Shown one piece after another: positions 56,155 to 64,000 of a stretch of 64,000 nt of DNA. Origin of the DNA: Symbiodinium kawagutii (Eukaryota; Sar; Dinophyceae; Suessiales; Symbiodiniaceae). Made by a program: the position numbers and the translations under genes. Every line of letters starts with the position of its first letter. Within the stretch, counting starts at the first letter, position 1. The notes under the pieces are model-generated. The model had not been told where the DNA came from. It saw only the letters and a program-made list of their open reading frames with translations, and ran no database searches. Location: contig VSDK01001837.1 in NCBI GenBank assembly GCA_009767595.1, forward strand, positions 343,799 through 407,798, written 5' to 3'.

Positions 56155-58134
56155 ATGTCTTCCGCAGACCAAAAAAAAAACAGGGGCCGCGCATTGGCGC
56201 GGTTCAGTTTGGCAAGCATTGCCAAAATAGAGCGGTTGCTTTCGGGCAGCCCGACCGTCACCATCAGCGGTGCGCAAAAAAGAAAATTCGCCCAAGCTTT
56301 GGCGCCAGCGCGTGGTTGCGTGAAGACATTGGCTGCGCCTCACAAAGATGAAGCGCAGCCCGATGTAGTCTTTGCTATGGCTGACATCAAAGAAACACTT
56401 AGATATATTTCTGCTTCGTGTGCAAGTTTTGCAGAGTACCTTGCACGGCATGACCCAAGAAAGCCTTTTCGGATTGTTTTATCGCATGATGAGACGACCG
56501 GAGGCAATGTTCTTGCAACAGAACAAAGAAAAAAGGCCATACTGGTATACATGGCATTCATGGACGAAAGCATGCAAGCGTTGCAGGATTCACAGCATGC
56601 CTGGATTCCCATCGCTTGTGTAGCACATTTCCAGATTGCCAATGTCAACGGTTCTCTAGGGATGATCCACCGGCTGATAATTGAAGACTGGTCCAGACAA
56701 AACTTGTCAGACCAATTCCCTGTGGGAAACGTTCAAGTCAGCTTGAAGTTGACAATGTTCATCGCTGACATGGATGGACATCGAGCAGCCCTGGCTGCTA
56801 AGGGATCCGCTGGTCTGAAGCCATGTGCATTTTGTGCAAGCTGTTTGTCCAAAGACGCACAAAGCACAACTGAAAGAGGCCAGTTTTTCACCATTGAAGA
56901 AGGCAGAATTGATCAGTTCCAGGCTACTACACAAGAAGGACTACAAGCGTATATCCGCAGGTTAGTCCCGGAAATGGAAAGAATGACAAAGGTCGATAGA
57001 GACACCTTGGAACGTTGTCTCGGATATAATGTCACACCTCATTCCATGTGGACCTCGGATATTTGTTGCGCAGTCTTACCTCTGGAATGCTTCATCAACG
57101 ATCAGATGCACATTTATTTTTCCAATGGCGTTTGCTCTCTGGAAATTAATCTTTGGCTTGCAGAGATTGAAAAAGTAACCAAGAAAAATGTGCAAGACAT
57201 CCAGGCAGCCGTTCTAGCTGCAGACTGGAAGCGTCCCATGATGTTGCACAAGAAAGGTGAAAACAGATATTGGCTCAAAACATTATTCACAGCACAGTAC
57301 TTTAAAGGCAACATGTACTCGGGAGAAGCAAAGCGCACGCGTGCGCTCATGAGTCTTCTCGGCTGGCTGACTGAAAGTCTCTGGTCACGGGTGCCTGAAC
57401 TTGCGGAAAAGGCGCAGTGTTTTTTGCATTTGGTTGCCTGCGTGCAACATCTTCGAAGACTTCATGAAACTAGAGATTGGCAGGGTTTGAAACACCTGCA
57501 GCAAGTGCATCACGCGGCATTTGTTGTCGCATATCCAAACTGTGTGCGCCCGAAACATCACCACAGGCATCACTTGCCTGCGCAATATGAACGTTTTGAT
57601 TTCATCCCCACGACGTGGGGCACAGAATCGAAACACAAAGATTACAAAGGCTGTTACTCAAGCAACTTGCAACATCTGCTGCAAGAAGAAAAGGGCGGCT
57701 CCCAGTTCTCTGTGAGTCTACTTCCAAGACTTCTGCTGCGCCATTGCGAATTGGTGAACGAACAACCATTCGCAGTTGACGGTTTCTTGCTGGAGACTCC
57801 TTTCCCAGCAGCTGATGTTGAAAGAGAAACGGGACTCACAAACATAGAGTTGTCCTCACACTGTCGGACTGGTGTTCTAAACATCAAAGAAGGAGATGTG
57901 CTTGTGTGGGGCGCATCACAAACCCATGCAGCTGAGATTCATTTCTTCGTTGTGGAAAATCAATCCTTGTTTGTCTATGTGTCAGCTTTAGAGCTGCTCA
58001 CAAAAAAACAAACCTTGCTGACGTTCAAGGCGAGCGGACACAAAACTATGCTGAAATGGTCACAGCTCGAGTGTCCCAACACTCCGACATGGTGGCAAAA
58101 GACCACTGAAAACGAATTTTTACTCCTCCCTTGA
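56155..58134 (+). CDS. transposon ORF6: candidate CMC-type transposase
   Basis: 659 residues. ATG about 45 bases after TTCACCGCAG; an out-of-frame ATG at 56144 opens only a short frame. Candidate catalytic and structural residues: D112 in LSHDETTGGN; D205/D207 in FIADMDGHRAAL followed by CAFCASC (224-230, the C(2)C feature of CACTA/Mirage/Chapaev); D316 with MH in NDQMHIYFSNGV; then RPKHHHRHHLP (465-475) and TWGTESKHKDYKG, where E491 is the best candidate third acid. These resemble the D-D-C(2)C-MH-KPKHH-ESKH layout of CMC transposases as I know it. It would cut and join the element ends. The frame is intact. Which acids are catalytic is inference. Confidence 0.75.
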   Translation: MSSADQKKNRGRALARFSLASIAKIERLLSGSPTVTISGAQKRKFAQALAPARGCVKTLAAPHKDEAQPDVVFAMADIKETLRYISASCASFAEYLARHDPRKPFRIVLSHDETTGGNVLATEQRKKAILVYMAFMDESMQALQDSQHAWIPIACVAHFQIANVNGSLGMIHRLIIEDWSRQNLSDQFPVGNVQVSLKLTMFIADMDGHRAALAAKGSAGLKPCAFCASCLSKDAQSTTERGQFFTIEEGRIDQFQATTQEGLQAYIRRLVPEMERMTKVDRDTLERCLGYNVTPHSMWTSDICCAVLPLECFINDQMHIYFSNGVCSLEINLWLAEIEKVTKKNVQDIQAAVLAADWKRPMMLHKKGENRYWLKTLFTAQYFKGNMYSGEAKRTRALMSLLGWLTESLWSRVPELAEKAQCFLHLVACVQHLRRLHETRDWQGLKHLQQVHHAAFVVAYPNCVRPKHHHRHHLPAQYERFDFIPTTWGTESKHKDYKGCYSSNLQHLLQEEKGGSQFSVSLLPRLLLRHCELVNEQPFAVDGFLLETPFPAADVERETGLTNIELSSHCRTGVLNIKEGDVLVWGASQTHAAEIHFFVVENQSLFVYVSALELLTKKQTLLTFKASGHKTMLKWSQLECPNTPTWWQKTTENEFLLLP

Positions 58135-58237
58135 AGGAAAAAGCTTCGCCGGAGCCTGGTCCCCACGATTCACTTCATATCGCACTTGCATGATGTTCGT
58201 TCAATAAATTCAGCTTAAAAATCACATCAAAACCAAC
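58135..58237 (+). other. 3' end region of ORF6
   Basis: Short non-coding stretch with TTCAATAAATTCAGC at about 58200, an AATAAA-like string, before the right subterminal repeats. It lacks the CGCACAG motif that follows other ORFs. Confidence 0.4.
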
Positions 58238-58366
58238 CAAAATAAGTTACACAAGTTATAACTTAAGTTATAAAATCTCTAAAACTAACTTTGTTAACTT
58301 AGATACAACTCCGATAACATATGTTATAACTTTCTTAACTTAGATATAACTAAGGGGGCCACCTTG
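58238..58366. repeat. right terminal and subterminal repeats of the transposon
   Basis: Six or more GTTATAAC/AAGTTATAA motifs, AACTAACTTTGTTAACTTAG, and the terminal AGGGGGCCACCTTG. Read from the outside in on the minus strand this matches the left end. The right flank begins TAGCTATAGG. Confidence 0.8.
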
Positions 58367-58369
58367 TAG

Positions 58370-58912
58370 CTATAGGATTACGACAAACATGGACAAGCCC
58401 ATATCTGGTTATGACCCATGCTCACCACTCACACGGCACACCATATGGCTATACTAGTGACATCTTAAGGAATTCATGGATATCGAGCTGGGTTCCTGTG
58501 GATGTTCACAGTTGCATGGATGACGTACTCACTTTTTCTCGAGGTGTGGTTCTACTGGTTGGTTTCTTCACTGTTACTGTGGTTCTCATCCGTGAGCTGC
58601 TTGAAGACGCCCGTCAAAAGTGATACTTAAATGCTTATCAAAAGGATAAATGCCAGAAAAATCAGAAAACCATTGGCATAGTCAAGGCTGATGAGAAGAG
58701 TTCTTTGGATTTTTTTCAAAACCATAGCATGTGAAGCATCGAACAATACTATGCTGCTGAAATTTGTCACGAGATTTAGAGCGCTCCTTGCTGTCAGTCT
58801 GGCGTTAAGTGGTCAACCACGAATTGGCGGTTTCTCAAAATAGGAGCCCCCCAAATCATCCAGTTTATGAACCATTTACAGCCACAAACCATCTATAACG
58901 TTGGGGGTACCC
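58370..58912. other. non-coding stretch between transposon and VWD gene
   Basis: The plus frame at 58411-58623 (70 codons, ending VLLVGFFTVTVVLIRELLED) is hydrophobic but isolated, with no splice or domain support. A MITE-C end-like fragment, GGTTTCTCAAAATAGGAG, starts at 58829. This is the 3' flank of the minus-strand VWD gene. Confidence 0.4.
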
Positions 58913-61900
58913 TCATGGCTTGATCACCACTTGGCATTCCCAGGGTTGCACATGGCGGCGGCGGGACTCCTCTCCACGCTTCGCAGAAAGCTCGTGTTTT
59001 CGGGCGATGTTCTCCACCCGGGCCTTCAATGCCAGGGCCGTGGCTGCTTGGATCGCGCTTGGCAACTGGTAACTGACCATGGTCATCGGGGTCAAAACCC
59101 ACCCCAGTTGTGCACGTCCAGTTCTATGGTCTTTGATGCAACTGGTAGTTCTTCTTTTCCTTGTATATCTTAGATATAGCCATGGTGAGTCTACATGTAC
59201 TGCATATAAGTATGGATGTCATTAGGAGCGAGAGAGGTATGATCATGGTCTCTCTCTCTCTCTATCTCTCTCTCCCTCTTTTTTGACATATATATATATA
59301 TATATATATTTAAATATAAATACACATGCACAATATACACGTGCATCTACCAGGATGCAAGTAAGACAGCTGTTATGGTTGTCCTCATTTCTATGGTTCA
59401 ATGTAAGAATCCCACCAGTTTGTTTATGAAACTCCCCGTGCCTTGAAAAAGTTTGGTCTTGTCGTTAGCACCAAATTTCATGGTCAGCAACAGTAGCGAG
59501 GTGATAGTTGCAGTTCCTCACCCCATGAATAAATGCCAATCCCTACCATGAACCACCACAACTAGTAGCAATTCACTGATATGGATAAATATGAGATATA
59601 GGTTGCATGTTCCCTGTCCCTTGTGTGGTTGGAGGTTTCAACTACTCTGAAAAACGTAATTTCATCATCCATCCATGTTTTAATACTGGGGGAAGATTTC
59701 AACATGTGAATCAACCACCAACTCGGAGTTGTTTCACCATTATTGTTGGTCATTATCCCCAATGATTCATCATTATTAGCGGTCACAATCAAGTCATAGC
59801 ATGCTGTAACCCCTACTCACCAGCTATGGACACCATCAACTGGTTGGTGGTTTAACCATTCCTGTTGGTCATTTTTTCCGGATGACTGGCCCTACCACAT
59901 GTTAACACCAGGCACCTCCCTGCGGGCAGCAGCCGCTGCAGCCATGCGAGCATTGGAGACCTGTCGTTGCCGTTGGATGTTTGGGGGCCCAACATGGAAG
60001 TGAGGCGTGATGATCTCGTGGTTTCTTGAAATGAGGCTACCCCCAAAAAAAATCGATATCGATGTTTTTGAATGATCAACTTAATAAAACATTCATTTGA
60101 GGAGTGTCCTTTTTTTTCAGAAAGCCTCATATGGTTGATTAATGTTGATGAAATGTTTCGTTAGAAGTTTAATGATATGCTTGACGATATGCTCAAATGG
60201 TGGCAAATGACGGTTGAATTGAGTTTTAAAGATATGTGATATGCTTCATGATGGCTAGTGATGCCCTGAAAATGGCCAATGATGGCAGAATGATGGCGGA
60301 TAAGAACCAACAATGGTTTGTGATATAGCAATATGGTTCATGAATGATATGGGAATACGGTTTGTGGCCCGACAATCATAGCACACATTTCACAAACATC
60401 ATTGGCCGTATGGCTAATTCTTAATGAACAAGCTATCCGTTGATATTTAGTCACTATTGCTGCTTGTTGTCTGCTACTAGGCATGACAAATCACATGGTA
60501 CAGTAGGTGTAAGTAACCTACAACCAGTAGGATGGTTTTAATGAACAAATCCGTAGGAACGACCGGTAACATTGGATGAATGATGCTAGCATTGACGTGT
60601 TTTTCTCCTTGATGATGAAGTGTGTGAACCGAATTTTTGACCCCTACTCAACCTTAATAAACCACAAATAAATCATTACATACTTAGCCTGTCTTTCAAG
60701 TCTTTCAACATGATTAGCCAATTGGCAATCACTATGGACAAATGGACAACTATTAACGACTGCAGTCTTACCTTTATCAAGCACACAACTGAGTACTCAT
60801 ACCATGAAATTCAATGCGACGATTTTTAAGATTTCAAAACTCGTCAACCACTTTAAAGTTAAACGATCTTAAACACGTACCATTGAAACAAAAAACGCAT
60901 TGCAACAAAAAAACAATATCCCGATCCAAATGCCAACTTTTGGACATCTGCTCCCACTGATCCCAACTTCGCGCGTTTTGCAGCTCCACAGAGCTGCCGT
61001 GCAGCACCATGGGTCCCAGGGACGGCCAGGGTGTTTTCAAGCGCATCAGGTGGGTGGACTATGTTGAACTAGCCTCAAAATAACCATTCTGATCACCATG
61101 GTTTTTCATGCGCATGTCACTAGCAACTGCCAGGGGTGCAACATCCTCATGTCACCAATCACCACTGCGTGGGGTGCACATCCCAGGCATCTCTGATCTT
61201 CCAGGCCACTGAGCCTCTGAGTCAAACCCCTGCGGTGCCTGTTGTCTCAGCTCTGCGATTTCCTTCTCGAGGATTTCCAGCTGCTCTGCATGCTGCGCGC
61301 GTGCCTGAAGGCGCCATGACATCGCCCGCCCATCAATCACTTCAATAACGGTTACTCTCTAGTAGGTCAGTCAATTGCGGTGCCAATTCTCGTGGACTCA
61401 AGCTAGAAATTGGAAAACCGCCACTGTTAACCATGGTCAATTCCTGTGTAGCCGTTCGACCACGGTCCATCCATGGCCGGTTATGGTCACCCTTCGCCGC
61501 GGGGTTCACCCACTGCACGGTTCACCCATGGTGACCGTCATTGCAACGCTGCTCAACGGTGCCTCTTGAAGCTGCTGCTGTGCACGCTTAGCGGCCTGAC
61601 GCCGGTTGAAGCCCAGCATTTGGTTGGAAGCAAAGCAGTGAGGATTCCAAAGCTGAGCAACTTCAGACATCTTTCCGAACTATCCATTCTCCAGTGTCAT
61701 GGTGAACAATCCACTATTAAGCAATACACTCTGGTTGGTGGTTTCGACCCCTTTGCAAAATATGCTTTGTCAATCAACCTTGCCAAACCGTTGGAGAAAA
61801 TAAACACCACCATCAGCTAGCAACTTCTGGCGAACCAGTGAAGAGTGACCAATGCTTCGCAACCAGTAACCAGTAACTCAAGCTTAGCAACTAGTGTCTA

Positions 61901-63682
61901 CCTTTGGTCAGGACCCTCCTGGTAGCTCCAAATCGCCCCCCCTTCAAAAGCTCTTTAAAAAGCTCGTCCTGAGCATCCCTGGCTCCAAATAGATCCCTCC
62001 CAACCACCAGCCAGTTGAGATATAACGAATCCTGTTGCAGTCGGTTTCTTTTTGGATCTGGTTAGGTCCGCGTTAGCGAACAGCTGCAGCGCCTGTGACC
62101 TACAGTGCTAGAGTGAGCTATATGGGTGTTTCTCAAGATAGGGCTACTCCAAAATCATCCCATATGAAGCATCCGTAGTAAGCTATAGTAATATATAAGT
62201 AACCATCTTTTTTGGTTCCCTATTTTGAGAAACCATCACATGATCCTAAATTCTAAGTCAGTCAACGAGCCATAAAACCAGGCATCGATCTGCGGGCAGG
62301 TTCGCCCACATCATCGCCACCCGGAAGGGAAGACGATGGCCCGGCTAGATTCAACAAGCTCAGCTGCCAGTTCTGCCGCTACCTCACTGGCACCATGACA
62401 AAGGTCGTACACACAATTTTCAAAGATAACGGCATCATGACCACTTCCATGTTCCAAATGCTTTGCGCAAGTCTCTTTGGCTTGGGCTTCTTGCTGTGTA
62501 GTGCAAGTTTCCAGGAGAGAAGCAGCGAAGGGGTATGGCACAGTATCTCTTGGACCCTTTTCCAAAGGAGTTTCCAAATAGGTCATCGCTTCTTCGCTTC
62601 CCCCTAGGTCTTGCCATGACTTGTGGACAGCAAACTCCGAGTCAGAGGTTGCCCAGGGCGCTTGCAACGTGGAGAGTTTCTTGCGGCCCAGCTTCACTTC
62701 ACCGTCCACAAAGCGAGGGCTGTCTTCCCTGCAGGGAGAAGTAGAACCGTGGCAGCCAGCTTGATCAGCTTGTTGACGTATGAAACAGGGAGTTTGGAGT
62801 ACTCTTTTGGGGTGTGAACGAAAGCACAAATAAATACACTTCCCACATATCAATCAATGGCGCAAAATTAAACCAACAAAATTGAGGATTCACTGTCAGA
62901 AATTGGTTGGGCATTCCTCGTTCCTCCGTCTCTAAAAGTCTAAGTTAAATGCATCTGCAGAATTGAGTCACGAAAAAGGTTGAAAGCCCTGCGGCCTGCC
63001 TCGAGTTCATCATCATCTGGAGATTGATGCCATACTGGGGCCTGCAACTCAAGCTGAGGATGGCAATGTCGTTCTTGCCATTCTTTGTGTTGAGGTTCAA
63101 ACGCACGTGGTTGTGTCCTTTTGCTCCATCCTTCGTCACATTGAAGCCTGTCACGTAGTCCTTCCCATCCCAAACGGAAATCAGCTCTTTCTTCACCTTT
63201 GTCCACTGACCATCTGTCGGTTTACGCGCTCTCCACTCACAATCTTGGGCAGTGATTTCAAGCACTTGTCTGATAGATCCCCCTGACTTGTCGACGAGCA
63301 ACAAGCCCTTCGTGAAGAACCGGGGTCCAGTGCAGCGGATGTAGACGTGCCAGTCCACGGGGACTGTCTTCACTCCCGGGACCTCCTCTGAATGGAACTC
63401 CGTTTCCACACCCGAGTAGTGCCACAAAGAAAAAGTGCCCTGTTTGAGAAGCGAGTAGCGATGCCCATCAAGGGTCTGGACATGAGGATCGCCGACCACA
63501 TTGGCGACACTGATGTCACCATGGTTTCGAAACGCCGGGGGTTGGCCGCGTGGGCCAAATGACGAAGGAACTTGCTGCCGTTCCTCAAAGGACTGCTGCA
63601 GGAAGCAGGAGAACTCTGGATGTGTCTCCAGCTCGGATGCTAAGCTTGGTGCCACGAGAACGAAGAGCATGCACATCATCAT
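58913..63682 (-). CDS. secreted von Willebrand type D protein with coiled-coil exons
   Basis: Exons seen: 63682 to about 62975 (signal peptide, VWD), 62728 to about 62320 (Cys-rich), 61563-61595 (AAKRAQQQLQE), 61239-61304 (ARAQHAEQLEILEKEIAELR), 59916-59960 (VSNARMAAAAAARRE) and 58913-59065 (LPSAIQAATALALKARVENI ... ending at a TGA). The four small exons are all phase 0-0 and alpha-helical, so they join freely; donors are GC, GC and GT. The N-terminus MMMCMLFVLVAPSLAS is a signal peptide; the VWD motif is GDPHVQTLDGHRY. VWD domains occur in secreted adhesive and gel-forming proteins. Whether the coiled-coil exons belong to the VWD gene or to a separate downstream gene is not proven; strand, order and phase agree. 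Confidence 0.65.
59240..59310. repeat. (TC)n and (TA)n microsatellites
   Basis: CTCTCTCTCTCTATCTCTCTCT followed by a short T run and (AT)n. Lies in an intron of the minus-strand gene. Confidence 0.9.
59961..61238. other. intron-like stretch with uncertain small exons
   Basis: Mostly low-complexity intron sequence (GATGGTT-type). A GC-rich island at 60950-61050 is open on the minus strand (PWPSLGPMVLHGSSVELQNA in one frame, a phase-0 LCGAAKRAK in another) and may contain one more short exon; I could not choose a frame. A GGTTTCTTGAAATGAGGC string at 60020 resembles a MITE-C end. Confidence 0.35.
62128..62233. repeat. MITE-like element, family C, complete copy
   Basis: Ends GTTTCTCAAGATAGGG and CCCTATTTTGAGAAAC are a 16-bp near-perfect inverted repeat around about 75 bp. 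Left-end fragments of the same family occur at 16424, 19820 and 58829. It lies in an intron of the minus-strand gene. Confidence 0.75.
62320..62728 (-). CDS. second exon: Cys-rich (C8-like) region
   Basis: After a CCCTGCAG acceptor the minus strand reads EDSPRFVDGEVKLGRKKLS, then WATSDSEFAVHKSWQDLGG and, near the end, AKETCAKHLEHGSGHD and AVIFENCVYDLCHGASEVA. The paired Cys in C-x(15-20)-C-x3-DLC is like the C8 module that follows VWD domains. The frame meets a stop at 62311, so either a donor is used shortly before it or the gene ends there. Confidence 0.7.
62975..63682 (-). CDS. first exon: signal peptide and VWD domain
   Basis: Start chosen at the first of three adjacent ATGs (63680-63682), which begins a clear signal peptide (MMMCMLFVLVAPSLAS, cleavage expected before ELETHPEF). 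The frame is open further upstream but that part is basic and not signal-like; an AAATAGCAG acceptor-like site lies about 20 bases upstream and would suit spliced-leader addition. Residues 60-235 form the VWD domain: NVVGDPHVQTLDGHRYSLL, GTFSLWHYSG, VDWHVYIRCTGPRFF, KGHNHVRLNLNTKNG, AILSLSCRPQYGINLQ. The donor near 62975 is not fixed. Confidence 0.85.
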
Positions 63683-64000
63683 GGTCTCCAATATGTTTCT
63701 GCTATTTCTGCTTCTTTTTGCCCAAGTGGGCACAAGATTCACTAAGCGGGTTTGCCAACGGAAACGAAATATGTTTGAACGTAAAATTGCTGAGGGGAAA
63801 TACAGCATCTTGGCTTCAACATGCTTTGGCTGGGGGCTGGGTGGCTGGGTCCCCATGCTGTGGGTGCCAAATGATCATAGAATGGGTGCACAGGCAAATA
63901 TTAGAGTCTCCGTAGGCGTACTTGCTGATACCCCTTCATCACAAAAGACAAGGATAAGACTGCATCTGCATTGAAAAATGTTTGAAATCCGCGATCATAG
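63683..64000. other. upstream flank of the VWD gene
   Basis: No further exon on the minus strand is evident; the overlapping open frames on both strands are shadows of the first exon and its leader. The promoter or a trans-splice acceptor region is expected here but no element is recognisable beyond the AG site noted for the first exon. Confidence 0.4.

Larger units (their letters stand above)
48777..58366 (+). mobile_element. large six-ORF DNA transposon, CMC-like (CACTA/Mirage/Chapaev)
   Basis: Left end CAAGGTGGACCCCTCAAG (48777) and right end, read inward on the other strand, CAAGGTGGCCCCCTTAG (58366) are near-identical inverted repeats; both are flanked by TA (48775-48776 and 58367-58368), and the identity even extends to CTA outside. 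Inside both ends lie repeated GTTATAAC/AAGTTATAA motifs, the arrangement known for CACTA-type elements. Six plus-strand ORFs are open; the last is the transposase candidate. Length about 9.6 kb. Open ORFs and clean ends suggest a recent insertion. CTACAAG at the end also resembles the plant CACTA terminus CACTACAAG. Family-level placement is inference. Confidence 0.85.

Noticed and set aside
48774..58369. Three-base target duplication CTA
   Set aside because: Left flank ends CTA but right flank begins TAG, which is inverted, not direct; the direct duplication that fits both flanks is TA only.
58411..58623. 70-codon frame with a hydrophobic C-terminal segment
   Set aside because: Isolated, no acceptor-like site or neighbours on the same strand outside the transposon; probably chance.

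Overview
This window looks like nuclear DNA of a dinoflagellate, most likely Symbiodiniaceae-like. The evidence is read from the sequence. Host coding sequence is broken into very short exons (15-160 nt). Introns often start with GC or GA rather than GT while still ending in AG. Every host gene I could assemble lies on the minus strand, as in a unidirectional gene block. Between exons there are many MITE-sized inverted-repeat elements, microsatellites and TTTAGGG-like tracts. No bacterial operon, rRNA or convincing tRNA was found.

Layout. Positions 1-12.8 kb hold minus-strand ankyrin-repeat exons; seven between 12783 and 8008 join in phase. A small block of beta-rich exons sits at 6.34-4.42 kb. 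At 15.9-14.8 kb two exons join into a RING finger. From 28.06 to 18.10 kb runs a mitochondrial carrier (SLC25, UCP-like), assembled from twelve exons of 15-101 nt with consistent phases and a stop at 18104; part of repeat 1 was not found. From about 28 to 41.5 kb is a repeat graveyard with at least four fragments of a non-LTR retrotransposon reverse transcriptase in both orientations, plus a frameshifted DEK_C-like sequence. From 41.5 to 48.7 kb I see little coding signal: simple repeats, two telomere-like tracts, a 23-bp-stem hairpin and MITE copies.

From 48777 to 58366 lies the most remarkable object: a structurally intact-looking DNA transposon of about 9.6 kb. It has matching termini, a TA on each flank and subterminal GTTATAAC-type repeats. 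Six plus-strand ORFs have open frames: a helical protein with a KRPA tail and Cys knuckle, a small acidic/basic protein, a zinc-finger RS-like protein, a Cx2C-pair coiled-coil protein, a small protein, and a 659-aa CMC-like (CACTA/Mirage/Chapaev) transposase candidate. The spacers between ORFs carry different families of tandem hairpins, including about a dozen UNCG/UNNG-tetraloop stem-loops. A 7-nt motif (CGCACAG) follows four of the six stops. Each ORF is preceded by an AG acceptor-like site, which suggests one transcript resolved by trans-splicing. I do not recognise this element as a described family; novelty needs a database search.

From 63682 down to 58913, on the minus strand, is a gene for a secreted von Willebrand type D protein with a Cys-rich C8-like exon, followed by small phase-0 coiled-coil exons that may be its C-terminal part. 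The transposon ends about 550 bp beyond its last stop.
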